Positions 43,328 to 51,904 of a DNA stretch of 64,000 bases are shown here, one piece after another (positions within the stretch are counted from its first letter, which is position 1; the number at the start of each line of letters is the position of its first letter). This DNA comes from Cytobacillus gottheilii. GTDB taxonomy: Bacteria > Bacillota > Bacilli > Bacillales > Cytobacillaceae. The DNA lies in the NCBI RefSeq assembly GCF_001636345.1, contig NZ_KV440945.1, positions 2,557,414 through 2,621,413 on the forward strand, written 5' to 3'. A program made the position numbers and the translations under genes. Under the pieces are notes generated by a model, which was not told the DNA's origin, searched no databases, and was given only the letters and a program-made list of their open reading frames with translations.

Positions 43328-43694
43328 TGTTCCCGTCATCACACTTTTTATGGGCTGAAGGGCACTTTGACGCCCTTTAGTTCTCTTCAACAGGCTTTTT
43401 TCAGACTGACGGGCACTTTAATCACACATTGGTTCCCTTCGACACGCTTTATCCAGGCCGACGGGCACTTTGGGCGCACTTTAATGCCCGTCAACACGCT
43501 TTTTCCGAGCTGACGGGCACTTTAGACGCACTTTTGTTCCCGCCAACTCTCTTTTTCCGGTCTGACGGGCACTTTGACAGCTCCTTTGTTCCCACCACCA
43601 CGCTTTTTTCAAGCCAACGGGCACTCCGAACGTTCCTTTGTTCCCACCACCACACTTCTTCCAAGCCAACGGGCACTTCCGCCACGCCTAACTC
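43328..43694. repeat. 52-bp tandem array of dyad units, array 2
   Basis: Seven units: the right-arm motif GGGCAC starts at 43360, 43411, 43463, 43515, 43567, 43619 and 43671. Each unit is a 37-bp imperfect dyad (for example GTTCCCGCCA at the left and TGACGGGCAC at the right, 17 bases between) and a 15-base linker such as TTTAGACGCACTTTT. The fourth unit has a perfect 9-bp dyad (TGCCCGTCA / TGACGGGCA). Sequence differs from array 1 but size, arm spacing and CCCG...CGGG core are the same. It fills a convergent spacer. Confidence 0.9.
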
Positions 43695-43735
43695 CCCATC
43701 ACCGCTCTTTTCCCCACTTAAATCACAGCCATCTA

Positions 43736-44290
43736 TCACACTTTCAACAACCCACGAAACCCGCGCGCTGCATAGTAGGAGGATGCCCCATTGTGATACA
43801 GAAACACTTGCCCAAAGCGATAGTCACAAAATAAGGCTCCCCCAAGTGAACGAACTTCTTTAGGTGTCTGCACCCAGCTTGATGTTTTCTTGTCAAACTC
43901 CCCAAGTTTCTGCAGTGCACGATACTCTTCCTCTGTTAACATTTCAATTCCCATTTCAGCTGCCACATCAATGGCATTGTTTTCTGGCTTATTCGCTTTT
44001 CTTGATTCTAATGCTTCTCGATCATAACAATAACTTCTGCGGCCTTTAGGACTTTCTTCTGAGCAGTCATAGAAGATAAACTCGCCTCCCTGTTCATCAT
44101 ATTCAACCACATCCGGTTCGCCGCCTGTTCTTTCCATTTCGTTCAGTGACCAGAGTTTCTCAGGCTGTGCTTCCAGTCTCGCTAGGACATTCTCCCATTT
44201 AAGGTCTTGATGGCGATGCATATTATTCTCAAACCGCGCTTTCAATGTTTGCAGTAGTTCTTCACGTTGTTCATTTAACAGCTTTTCCAT
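43736..44290 (-). CDS. DUF4256-family protein
   Basis: A 184-residue soluble protein with the conserved DUF4256 segments 'ERTGGEPDVVEYDEQ', 'YDCSEESPKGRRSYCYD', 'MGIEMLTEEEYRALQKLGEF', 'SSWVQTPKEVRSLGGALFCD' and 'LYHNGASSYYAARGFRGLL'. The family is common in bacteria and its function is unknown. ATG 44290 is chosen (AAAGGAG 8 bases upstream), rather than ATG 44296. Last gene of a four-gene unit starting with the regulator at 46816; the spacing to the phosphodiesterase gene is 13 bases. Confidence 0.82.
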   Translation of the reverse strand: MEKLLNEQREELLQTLKARFENNMHRHQDLKWENVLARLEAQPEKLWSLNEMERTGGEPDVVEYDEQGGEFIFYDCSEESPKGRRSYCYDREALESRKANKPENNAIDVAAEMGIEMLTEEEYRALQKLGEFDKKTSSWVQTPKEVRSLGGALFCDYRFGQVFLYHNGASSYYAARGFRGLLKV

Positions 44291-44303
44291 GTTCATTCTC
44301 CTT

Positions 44304-45293
44304 TCAATTGTTTAATTTCGTCTCATGTACTATGGGGGCAATCACATCAATTCGATTCGTCCAAATTCCGCCCCGGTAATCCTCTGGCACTCTTTCTAAA
44401 TCAGCCTTTTGATCAAATCCTTCTGACCAATCTCCATTTCCTGCTACTAAAATAACTCTTGTGTTGGAATCATCCATCCGATTGATAAAAGTATGAGGAA
44501 ATCCCCACAGGTATGGAGCAAATTTTTCAGGGATATGAATTTGTGTGTTCTTGCATGCTTTAGGAACATAACCTGACCAGCCTAGCGCTTCGTATGATAG
44601 TAAACAGCTTTTCAATGTTTCCTTTGACATGACACGCATTTCTGGAATGATTTCCTTTAAAGCCTCAATCGGTTCATTGCCGCCATATACGGTTAATTGT
44701 TGCAGCCTATCAGCTGTATACCTAGTTGTCAGATATTCTGCTAACTTCTCTCCTTCAATTGGATCGTTGCTTTTAATATGAATTAAAAATTCCTTATCTG
44801 GAAAATGTGTCAGTACCTCTTGCAGTGTAGGCATTGGACCTAACTCCTTGCCTCGAAAAGGATATGACTTTCCATTGTCAGCTGTATAGCCATAACCGAT
44901 GTCAAGCTGTCTCAGTTCTTCCATTGTATGGTCTCTGATTTTCCCGCTACCTTCTGTTCTGCACTCCAGTGTCCAATCATGAAATACGGCAAACTCGCCA
45001 TCTTTTGTAAGCTGAAGGTCCAATTCAACTACATCGGCTTCTGCTTTAAAGGCTGCCTCCATTGAAGGAATGGTATTTTCCAAATATGGGTGATCAGGAT
45101 TGTAGATGGTTTCTGCGGTACATGTTTCTCCCGTAATTTCATCCATTGGAAAAGTCTGTGCTAAACCACGGTGAGCTAAAAGGAGGGGATCTCCCTTTCT
45201 CTCTTCAGCAAAAAAAGAGCTATTGTTAAGGTAAACAAAGAGGATAAGTAGGATACTACATACAAGCAGACCCTTAAACCATTTTTTCATCAT
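44304..45293 (-). CDS. exported glycerophosphodiester phosphodiesterase-family protein
   Basis: A 329-residue protein with an N-terminal signal anchor (residues ~6-25). The GDPD TIM-barrel follows: 'LLLAHRGLAQ' (H-R-G), 'YLENTIPSMEAAFKAEADVV' (E-N-T) and 'ELDLQLTKDGEFAVFHDWTL' (E-x-D metal site, H-D). Further, 'LIHIKSND' and 'MPTLQEVLTHFP' are family standard. It should hydrolyse glycerophosphodiesters such as deacylated lipids or teichoic acid fragments outside the membrane. An insertion between H-R-G and E-N-T with two Cys-containing turns is longer than usual. AAAGGAAG precedes ATG. Confidence 0.82.
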   Translation of the reverse strand: MMKKWFKGLLVCSILLILFVYLNNSSFFAEERKGDPLLLAHRGLAQTFPMDEITGETCTAETIYNPDHPYLENTIPSMEAAFKAEADVVELDLQLTKDGEFAVFHDWTLECRTEGSGKIRDHTMEELRQLDIGYGYTADNGKSYPFRGKELGPMPTLQEVLTHFPDKEFLIHIKSNDPIEGEKLAEYLTTRYTADRLQQLTVYGGNEPIEALKEIIPEMRVMSKETLKSCLLSYEALGWSGYVPKACKNTQIHIPEKFAPYLWGFPHTFINRMDDSNTRVILVAGNGDWSEGFDQKADLERVPEDYRGGIWTNRIDVIAPIVHETKLNN

Positions 45294-45330
45294 GATCTTC
45301 CTTTTTCTTTAAAAAAAAATCCTTCACATC

Positions 45331-46278
45331 TTATTCAACATGCTGGTACCTGCTCAGCCAATCTTCCAGCCTATTAAACAGCTCCTGATCAATAGGCTGA
45401 TTCAGAAGACTTTTATATTCTTTCATTGCACCTAATATGGTGTGCGTGCTTTCATATTTCCGCAAAATATGATTCATATCAGGAATAATATACCACTCAG
45501 AATCTCCTTTTACCATATTTGTAATCACTTCTGCATGCTCTGGCGGAACTTGGATGTCCTTATCACCGGTAATGGCCAAAACAGGGCATGTGACTTCTTT
45601 TAAATAATCACAAACATTATAAGAAAAAGTCTCTCTTAGCCATTTCGCATTCATTCTTACTCCTTGAACCCGCATGACTGCCTTGTCAGACACAAGTATT
45701 TTATTGATGATTTTCTCATTTTGCTTTCTTGCCTTTTGTTCGGCACGAAGTAGTCTGAAAAGCAGACCTTTAAAGCCTTTTGATTGATTCATTTCTTTAT
45801 AAGCCATTTCACTTTGCCTTGGAAGTAAGTCTTTAGAAGGTTCCGCAGCTCCAGCCAGTAAAATAAGACCAGACACCGGCGACTTCTTATTTACAGCTGG
45901 GGCAATTAACGCTCCTTCGCTATGCCCAAGTATAACTATTTTTTCTTTATCAACTTGAGGATGGTTTTTCAGAAAGTCTACACAGGCTGCTGCATCATCA
46001 ATTAAGTCGAAAACGCCAGCCTCAAGATAGTCTCCACCGCTCTTATACGTTCCTCTTTTATCATAATGAAGTGTGACAAAGCCTTTTGAATGAATAAAAT
46101 CGGCTAAATCACTATAAATATTCATCTTAAAATTTTTAATATTCCCGTCGCGATCAGCTTTCCCCGTTCCCTGAATGATTAAGACGGCTGGGAATTGATT
46201 ATCTGCTTTGCTTGGGATTTTTAATGTGCCGCTTATTGGGTAAGCTCCTTGAATCGTCACTTCGCTGCTATTTGTCAT
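45331..46278 (-). CDS. alpha/beta hydrolase (dienelactone-hydrolase-like)
   Basis: A 315-residue cytosolic hydrolase: 'AVLIIQGTGKADRDGN' (oxyanion loop), 'VTLHYDKRGTYKSGG', 'IVILGHSEGALIAP' (nucleophile Ser in G-H-S-E-G), 'LAITGDKDIQVPPEHA' (Asp) and 'IPDMNHILRKY' (His). This order fits the serine aminopeptidase/S9-like hydrolases often called BAAT- or FSH-type. The substrate is unknown. The start lies 11 bases inside the regulator gene, so the two are coupled; the regulator probably controls it. Confidence 0.82.
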   Translation of the reverse strand: MTNSSEVTIQGAYPISGTLKIPSKADNQFPAVLIIQGTGKADRDGNIKNFKMNIYSDLADFIHSKGFVTLHYDKRGTYKSGGDYLEAGVFDLIDDAAACVDFLKNHPQVDKEKIVILGHSEGALIAPAVNKKSPVSGLILLAGAAEPSKDLLPRQSEMAYKEMNQSKGFKGLLFRLLRAEQKARKQNEKIINKILVSDKAVMRVQGVRMNAKWLRETFSYNVCDYLKEVTCPVLAITGDKDIQVPPEHAEVITNMVKGDSEWYIIPDMNHILRKYESTHTILGAMKEYKSLLNQPIDQELFNRLEDWLSRYQHVE

Positions 46279-46816
46279 CTTCCATTCTCCTCTTATTTTC
46301 CGGGATAAAAATATTGGATACCAATCTTTTTGTTCTTTCAGGTGAAGGAGATTTTTGCAAATACGTTTGATACACTTCTCTCAAATCCCTTGTAAAATCT
46401 GCAAATTCCTCATCTGAAAGATGCATAGCAACTTGCCTGTATCCTACACCGTCTCTCTGAAAATCAAGATCATCCTTCTGCAGGTATTCTTCAAAATTAT
46501 GAGTAAGCTGTGCTTGAAAAATCATAAAATATTGAAGGTGGTCTTCTATTGTCAGTTCTTTTACATCATCATTTGTTATATTGGCATTTGCAATATTTAG
46601 AGAATAAACTTTTTCGATGGTCCCTCGAACCTGATTTTCCTCTGTAACCATTAAAACCTCTGATTTCACAAGTGCATCCAGCTGTCTGTATAAAGTTGCC
46701 TGAGGAATATCTTCTAATTCCTTCGTCAGCTTCTTAACTGTTTTTCCGTGCCCATCAAGAAACTTTTGTACAATTTTAAACCGGACAGGATGAAGGATGG
46801 CATCGATCTTGTTCAC
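46268..46816 (-). CDS. ArsR-like winged-helix transcriptional regulator
   Basis: A 182-residue protein: an N-terminal winged helix 'ILHPVRFKIVQKFLDGHGKT', 'LTKELEDIPQATLYRQLDAL' (recognition helix) and the wing 'VTEENQVRGTIEKVYSLN', then a C-terminal helical domain ('EDHLQYFMIFQAQLTHNF') for dimerisation or ligand binding. This layout is found in ArsR-fold repressors next to hydrolase genes. GTG 46816 has GGAG about 10 bases upstream. An inverted repeat lies 37 bases upstream of the start and probably is its own operator, making this an autoregulated operon head. Confidence 0.8.
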   Translation of the reverse strand: MNKIDAILHPVRFKIVQKFLDGHGKTVKKLTKELEDIPQATLYRQLDALVKSEVLMVTEENQVRGTIEKVYSLNIANANITNDDVKELTIEDHLQYFMIFQAQLTHNFEEYLQKDDLDFQRDGVGYRQVAMHLSDEEFADFTRDLREVYQTYLQKSPSPERTKRLVSNIFIPENKRRMEDDK

Positions 46817-46852
46817 TTATGTTCAGCTCCTTTATTATCATTATATATAATA

Positions 46853-46868
46853 TTATCAACTTTGATAA
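46853..46868. promoter_or_regulatory. inverted repeat operator before the regulator gene
   Basis: TTATCAA and TTGATAA flank two bases, a 16-bp palindrome at a likely promoter: on the minus strand TTGCTT precedes it and TAATAT or TATAAT follow. It is a good candidate binding site for the winged-helix regulator just downstream. Confidence 0.5.
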
Positions 46869-46977
46869 TAAAAAGCAATAAGATGTTCATTTTAGCAAAA
46901 ATGATCCTGGGACAAAACGAAATTAATCTTTTAAAGCACGAATATTCAATACCTTGAATTGGTTATTTAAACAAGCC

Positions 46978-47112
46978 CGTTCCATTGCACTGCGGTCCCT
47001 CGCTTTCCGCGGGGAGCAAGCAAGCCTCCTCGTCACTTCGTTCCTGCTGGGTCTCACCCTTTGCTCTTCAGCCCGCAGGAGTCGGGGGTCCTCCGCTCCA
47101 TTTCACTCATGT
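46978..47112. repeat. GC-rich Bacillaceae intergenic repeat
   Basis: The segment has CTCGCTTTCCGCGGGGAG, CCTCCTCGTCACTTCGTTCC, CTGCTGGGTCTCACC, GCCCGCAGGAGTCGGGGGTC and CTCCGCTCCATTTCACT in order. This is the well-known repeat scattered in Bacillus genomes, rich in inverted repeats. It is far richer in GC than its surroundings. Its function is unknown; here it separates the regulator operon from the gene ending at 47171. Confidence 0.8.
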
Positions 47113-47170
47113 TCATAAAATATATTTTATAATCATGAATAAAAAAACAAATGATGACTTCCTAACCTTT

Positions 47171-47602
47171 TTATTTAGATAAAAATTCTCTCCAAACCTC
47201 ATCCTCAATCCCAAAATACCCTTCATGGGAACATGCAGCCAATATACACTGATCCTTACGATAAAACATTAAATCCTCTGGCATTTCCGGACCGATCCAG
47301 CCAAACAGAGATTGGCTGTATTCTTTTAAGAATAATTTTGTCGCATTGTTGTTCCGAAAATAATATACATATGCCTTGTTACCGTCCGTATGTCTTGTTG
47401 TTTCCCATTTGGTTTGCACTTTTCTTTCTATTAAATGCACTTTAATATCTGAGATCAATTGATCCACAAAAGCAAGACGATCTGATTCAAACTCCATCCA
47501 TTGCGTACTTTCAACAAACGCGAATGTATCTGAGTGTTTAAATAGTATATCTATTAATTGTTTGTATGATTTGCCTTTAATATCTTTCATAATCATTACC
47601 AT
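47171..47602 (-). CDS. uncharacterised 143-residue protein
   Basis: Not recognised. A soluble alpha/beta protein with 'RHTDGNKAYVYYFRNNNATK' and a tail 'MFYRKDQCILAACSHEGYFG' that resembles proteins measuring or binding small ligands, such as SMI1-like or DUF-type stress proteins. Several Met codons crowd the start; ATG 47602 has AGGGGAA at 8 bases and is preferred. It follows the cupin gene by 11 bases and probably is the last gene of a three-gene transcript. Confidence 0.65.
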   Translation of the reverse strand: MVMIMKDIKGKSYKQLIDILFKHSDTFAFVESTQWMEFESDRLAFVDQLISDIKVHLIERKVQTKWETTRHTDGNKAYVYYFRNNNATKLFLKEYSQSLFGWIGPEMPEDLMFYRKDQCILAACSHEGYFGIEDEVWREFLSK

Positions 47603-47613
47603 GATCATTTCCC

Positions 47614-47973
47614 CTAATTAATCCTTAATGCCATAAAAGAGTCTGGATGCAATTGTTCGCTTTCTATTACAATAGCGGTTAGACCTAAATCTGTTTTCGT
47701 TTCATGCCATTCATCTTTTTCCCAGAACACTGCGTCGCCTGATTGAACTTTTATGTATTCTTCCCTTTCCCCTCGTACGAAACCTTCTCCATTCATAATT
47801 AAAAGGAGCTGAGGGAGGACTGCCTGATGATAACCAATAACACCGTTCTCCTCTAGATGCATACAGCCTACATGAACAGGCTTTTCAGATTGAATAATTC
47901 GTGACATGATAAAATTAGAATCGTATTTCGTTATTTTCTTCCCCTCTTCTTTTCGAAAGCTATAAATTTTCAT
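47614..47973 (-). CDS. small cupin-fold protein
   Basis: A 119-residue single cupin domain: 'VHVGCMHLEENGVIGYHQAV' (the His of the first cupin motif), 'LLIMNGEGFVRGEREEYIKV' and 'GDAVFWEKDEWHETKTDLG' (second motif with G-D, E and H). The metal ligands are reduced compared with typical dioxygenases, as in many sugar- or ligand-binding cupins. GGAGG precedes ATG 47973, which overlaps the stop of the GNAT gene by 4 bases. Confidence 0.78.
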   Translation of the reverse strand: MKIYSFRKEEGKKITKYDSNFIMSRIIQSEKPVHVGCMHLEENGVIGYHQAVLPQLLLIMNGEGFVRGEREEYIKVQSGDAVFWEKDEWHETKTDLGLTAIVIESEQLHPDSFMALRIN

Positions 47974-48518
47974 TTTGAACCTCCATCTTCACGAAATCTT
48001 GCCATTACATAGGTATTATAGTAGTTCCCATCTGATAGTAGTCTGTCCTTTTTTATTAAGCCTTCGATTTCAAAGCCGAGGCTTTTGTATAGGTCTATGC
48101 CTCTCGTATTCGTTTCAAGAACACCATATAATTCCAGTTTAGCTATGCCGTTGTTATCAGCCCATGCAATTGTTGCCTCCAGCAGCTTTCTTCCTACACC
48201 ATATCCCCAGTAATCCTTTAAAACACCTAACCCAAACTCAGCTTTATGGACAAATCTTTTTAAATCATTGCCGGCACATCTTGAATAAGCAATTAATTTG
48301 CCATCCATTTCAGCAACTAAAAATAAAGTCCTAGGATGATTTGTATCTGATTCTATGATTTTTTCAAAACCTGTTTGGTCTATGAAATCTTCTCCCTCTT
48401 CTCTGTCCATGTTTTCGGTTTCTCCGTCAATTTTTAATCGTAACAACGATAAGTTCCTGGCATCACTGTGAACAGCTAATCTAATTTTATAGGTTAGAAC
48501 TTTCTTCGTTATTAACAC
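47970..48518 (-). CDS. GNAT-family N-acetyltransferase
   Basis: A 182-residue protein: 'VAEMDGKLIAYSRCAG', then 'EFGLGVLKDYWGYGVGRKLL' (the Q/R-x-x-G-x-G/A acetyl-CoA pocket, here Y-W-G-Y-G-V-G) and 'KLELYGVLETNTRGIDLYKS', 'LGFEIEG' (N-x-R-A-x-x-L-Y-x-x-x-G-F). It transfers an acetyl group from acetyl-CoA to an unknown amine. GTG 48518 has AAAGGAG 11 bases upstream; the longer in-frame start at 48575 lacks a ribosome binding site. It heads a three-gene unit. Confidence 0.83.
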   Translation of the reverse strand: MLITKKVLTYKIRLAVHSDARNLSLLRLKIDGETENMDREEGEDFIDQTGFEKIIESDTNHPRTLFLVAEMDGKLIAYSRCAGNDLKRFVHKAEFGLGVLKDYWGYGVGRKLLEATIAWADNNGIAKLELYGVLETNTRGIDLYKSLGFEIEGLIKKDRLLSDGNYYNTYVMARFREDGGSK

Positions 48519-48552
48519 TATAAGCTGCACTCCTTTTATTAAGTCATTCAAA

Positions 48553-48585
48553 ATAGTAAAAACTCCCCAAGCCAAAACTCAGGAA
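48553..48585 (-). terminator. probable terminator of the ECF operon
   Basis: On the minus strand ACTTCC and GGGAGT pair (with a G-T pair) and are followed by TTTTACTATTTT, just past the EcfT stop at 48595. The hairpin is weak. Confidence 0.5.
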
Positions 48586-48594
48586 GTAAATTTT

Positions 48595-49425
48595 TTACAC
48601 AAACGGATTATAAAATCGGCTGCCATCATAAAAGGTCACAACCAGGCTGATTATCAGAATCAGGGTGAACACAATAAGTGTGAGGTAATCTCCAGTCTGG
48701 AAAGCACGGGCACTGTACCATGTTCGTTTGTTGTTTTTTCCGAAGCCGCGCAGCTCCATCGCGTTGCTGATGGTTTCGATTTTATCCAGACTCGAGAGGA
48801 TGAGCGGGATGATAATCGATGCAGCGTTTTTTAGGCGCTTGAACAGCTTCTCATTTTTAGACATATCAATGCCGCGGGCCTGCTGTGAGAGCGCAATGCT
48901 CTGATAATCGCGCTGTACATCCGGGATGTAGCGAAGTGCCAGGGCGACTGCATAGGAAATGCGGTAGCTGACGCCGATTTTGTTTAAGGACGCCGCAAAT
49001 TCACTTGGATTTGTCGTGACGATAAACAGCAAGGCAACAGGGATTACTGTGAAATATTTTAATGTGATATTAAACTGATAAAAGATCTGCTCCAATGTGA
49101 GATTATATCTACCAAAAAAGTCTGCAATGACTGTACTGCTGCCATAGATTTTGACACCTTCCTGCGGAGAGAACAAATAAATGGCTGCATTATTTAGCAG
49201 TAAAAATACTAAAATAAACAGTAAAACAAAGGATATTTCTCTTAGTTTAATTTTAGAAACAATGAAAATCGCTATTCCTAAAACGAATAAAAAGAGCAGA
49301 ATACGAGTATCATAGGTGAGCATCGCTGCAAAAGACCAGAGAATAAAGCATACCAGCTTCGTGACACCCGTTAAGCGGTGAATCGGTGTATTTCTTTCAA
49401 TATAAGAGAGCATTTCTACTGCCAT
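48595..49425 (-). CDS. ECF transporter T component (EcfT-like permease)
   Basis: A 276-residue membrane protein with five to six helices. 'ALSQQARGIDMSKNEKLFKR' includes the first A-R-G coupling motif, and 'SNAMELRGFGKNNKRTW' the second (A-M-x-x-R-G), which dock the two ATPase domains. Energy-coupling factor T subunits link ATP hydrolysis to the S component. It overlaps the ATPase gene by 10 bases; GGGAGG lies 10 bases before ATG. Last gene of the methionine T-box operon. Confidence 0.88.
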   Translation of the reverse strand: MAVEMLSYIERNTPIHRLTGVTKLVCFILWSFAAMLTYDTRILLFLFVLGIAIFIVSKIKLREISFVLLFILVFLLLNNAAIYLFSPQEGVKIYGSSTVIADFFGRYNLTLEQIFYQFNITLKYFTVIPVALLFIVTTNPSEFAASLNKIGVSYRISYAVALALRYIPDVQRDYQSIALSQQARGIDMSKNEKLFKRLKNAASIIIPLILSSLDKIETISNAMELRGFGKNNKRTWYSARAFQTGDYLTLIVFTLILIISLVVTFYDGSRFYNPFV

Positions 49426-51128
49426 TTCTGCTTCGCCTCCCGATCAAAAGAAATAAAACGGCTGATAAAGTCTAATGGATTCTTTACGCCCAGACGGTTG
49501 GCGAGTTCAAATAAAGAGGTTTCTTTTAAGTTCGCATCCTGAATCAGGGCAGAATCTGTCAATACTTCAACAGCGGAAGTATCGCCTATTTTTTTTCCGT
49601 CATTGATCACAATCGCCCTTGGTGTGTATTCAAGCATCAAATGCATATCATGAGTGATCATGATGATTGTCACACCGTGCTGATTCAACTCTGATAAAAA
49701 TTCCATAATCTCCGTATAATGTCGCAGGTCCTGACCAGCTGTCGGTTCATCTAAAATAATGATATCCGGATTCAATACTAAAATAGAAGCGATCGTTACT
49801 CGTTTCCGCTGTCCAAAGCTTAATGCTGAAATGGGCCAGTTTCGAAACGGATAAAGCCCACACACCTTTAATGTTTTTTCGACTCTTTCTTTTATTTCAG
49901 CTTCTGCTGCTCCCCGAATCACGAGGCCAAGTGCAACTTCATCATAAATCATATGCTTTGAGATCATATGGTTTGGATTTTGCATCACGAGGCCAATTCT
50001 TTCCGATCGCTGCTTTATGCTATCATTTGTTATATCTAATCCATTAAGAAGAATTTTACCTTCATTTGGTTTAATAAAACCGCAGATTAATTTGGACAGA
50101 GTTGATTTGCCAGCTCCGTTGCGCCCCACAATACTGACCATTTCTCCTTTTTCAATCGACAGAGAGACATTCTCAATTGTTTTCCCCCCAGAACCATAAG
50201 AAAAAGAAATGTTCTGCAGCTCGAGAATACGTTCGGATTTACTAGTAAAAGAAGCTGCTTCAAATTGGTTATACCAGCTTAATATCTGATTCCGGCATCT
50301 ATTCACATCAAATGTGCTAATATGTGCTGGTTTCATATTGGCAGTCAATTCGCACCCTGCATATTTTGCCGCTTTAACATAAAGAGGTTCACGGATACTT
50401 ATATCTTCAAGAATGTTGCTCGCCAGTAAAGTATCCGGGTCCATATCTGCAACAATCCGACCATCCTCCATGACAATAATCCGGTCAACATCACAATGCA
50501 GTACATCCTCTAAGCGATGCTCTATGATCACGATCGTTTTATTCATTTCTTTATGGATGCGGTCAATCAGTTCAATGGCACTTTTGCCTGTTGCAGGATC
50601 CAAATTAGCCAGCGGTTCATCAAATAGGAGAATATCAACATCATCAACCATGACACCGGCCAACGAAACCCTTTGTTTTTGTCCGCCAGATAAATGATGA
50701 ATAGAAGAGGATAAATGCTCCTCCATCGCAACCATTGCTGCTGTATCTTTTACAATGGAATGCATTTCTTTTTGGTTTGTAAGACTATTTTCCAGTGAAA
50801 AAGCGATATCCTCACCCACAGTTAGTCCAATGAATTGACCGTCCGGATCCTGCAGAACGGTTCCCACCATTTTCGAGCGTGAGAAAATATCCAATGTGTT
50901 TGCATCCTGCCCCAATATATTTAAGGTACCGGCTGTATCCCCTTTATGCGAGAAGGGAATTAAACCGTTTATACAGTGGCCAATTGTGCTTTTGCCTGAA
51001 CCGCTTCTCCCCACGATTAAAATCTTCTCTCCTTCTTGGATTGATAGATTAATATCCTGTAAGGTCGGTTCAATTTGACTATGATATTTAAAAGAGTAGT
51101 CTTTGAACTCAATAACTGTTTTGTTCAT
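49416..51128 (-). CDS. ECF transporter duplicated ATPase (EcfA-EcfA' fusion)
   Basis: A 570-residue protein with two ABC ATPase domains in tandem. Domain 1: 'ILIVGRSGSGKSTIGH' (Walker A), 'LSGGQKQRVSLAG' and 'ILLFDEPLANLD'. Domain 2: 'VSIVGRNGAGKSTLSK', 'LSFGQRKRVTIAS' and 'IIILDEPTAGQD', each with a following switch His. A linker of about 60 residues joins them. The second signature, L-S-F-G-Q, is non-canonical. The fusion replaces separate EcfA1 and EcfA2. ATG 51128 has GGAG 6 bases upstream; the in-frame start at 51185 has no binding site. Confidence 0.9.
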   Translation of the reverse strand: MNKTVIEFKDYSFKYHSQIEPTLQDINLSIQEGEKILIVGRSGSGKSTIGHCINGLIPFSHKGDTAGTLNILGQDANTLDIFSRSKMVGTVLQDPDGQFIGLTVGEDIAFSLENSLTNQKEMHSIVKDTAAMVAMEEHLSSSIHHLSGGQKQRVSLAGVMVDDVDILLFDEPLANLDPATGKSAIELIDRIHKEMNKTIVIIEHRLEDVLHCDVDRIIVMEDGRIVADMDPDTLLASNILEDISIREPLYVKAAKYAGCELTANMKPAHISTFDVNRCRNQILSWYNQFEAASFTSKSERILELQNISFSYGSGGKTIENVSLSIEKGEMVSIVGRNGAGKSTLSKLICGFIKPNEGKILLNGLDITNDSIKQRSERIGLVMQNPNHMISKHMIYDEVALGLVIRGAAEAEIKERVEKTLKVCGLYPFRNWPISALSFGQRKRVTIASILVLNPDIIILDEPTAGQDLRHYTEIMEFLSELNQHGVTIIMITHDMHLMLEYTPRAIVINDGKKIGDTSAVEVLTDSALIQDANLKETSLFELANRLGVKNPLDFISRFISFDREAKQKWQ

Positions 51129-51240
51129 GTTTGTCTCCTTGCTTGTAAGAAAAGTGCAGGCTGCATCTAGTAAGCATATAGACACTTTTCAAGGTTCGTT
51201 CTACATCCAGTGACTTAAAGAGCGATTCTATGCCTTAAAC

Positions 51241-51286
51241 GCAGACAAACGCCGCCACAAAAATTGTGGCAACGCTGACGTTCTGC
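51241..51286 (-). other. long imperfect hairpin within the ECF operon
   Basis: GCAG / CTGC outer pairs, then ACG / CGT and GCCACAA / TTGTGGC around a 3-base loop, in the 188-base gap between the S-component and ATPase genes. No T-run follows, so it is not a typical terminator; a role in mRNA processing or differential expression of the subunits is possible. Confidence 0.45.
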
Positions 51287-51316
51287 ATGTATTTCGCTTT
51301 CTTAAATATTTCACCG

Positions 51317-51865
51317 TTACATTTCTCTATGCAGGCTATTGCCTTGGCTGCGTGTTTTTCCGTACGCCACTAATAAAATCGTACCTATAATGCCAACTGT
51401 AATCATATTTGAAACTCCAGCGAACAATCCTTGGACGAATACTTTATTAGCCGGTTCGGCGTAGATCAAAATATCTAGTAAAGGAGCAACTAAGAACCAG
51501 CCAATTCCTTGAGCAAGGACTTGAACAATATTAAACGTTACAATTTTGTTTGTACCAAGTTTACCAGATTCAATGTTAATCTTCTTAGCTGCCAGACCAA
51601 TTAAAAATCCTACAAGCGCCGAAACAACAACCCAGCTCCACCAAACAGATCCATATGAAATCGCATCATTTAACGCATGGCCGATAAAGCCGATTAACGC
51701 ACCAGCAACTGGTCCAAAAACAATGGCCATAAGTGCTAAAAATGCATAGGACGTTTGAATCGTCGTGTTAGGAACCGGAGATGGAATAGCTGCAAATTTA
51801 GCTAAAATGATAAAAACAGCTGCCCCAATTCCGATTGCTACAATCGTTTTAATAGATAATTTCAA
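51317..51865 (-). CDS. ECF transporter S component, UPF0397-like
   Basis: A 182-residue membrane protein with five or six helices. '[12 protein letters not shown]' at the N-terminus carries the A-x3-A motif of S components, and '[20 protein letters not shown]' and '[18 protein letters not shown]' match UPF0397 proteins, which are often annotated as riboflavin-type S components without proof. The upstream T-box and the neighbouring SAM-cleaving enzyme argue instead for a methionine-related solute. TTG 51865 with AGGGAG 9 bases upstream is preferred to TTG 51874; its N-terminus then aligns with relatives. Confidence 0.83.
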   Translation of the reverse strand: MKLSIKTIVAIGIGAAVFIILAKFAAIPSPVPNTTIQTSYAFLALMAIVFGPVAGALIGFIGHALNDAISYGSVWWSWVVVSALVGFLIGLAAKKINIESGKLGTNKIVTFNIVQVLAQGIGWFLVAPLLDILIYAEPANKVFVQGLFAGVSNMITVGIIGTILLVAYGKTRSQGNSLHREM

Positions 51866-51904
51866 GAAACCCAACTCCCTTATTCTATTTTCTATTTATA
51901 AGAT

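Noticed and set aside
43429..43863. 144-codon plus-strand frame
   Set aside because: It runs through the 52-bp repeat array and the antisense of the DUF4256 gene, has low-complexity composition and no ribosome binding site.
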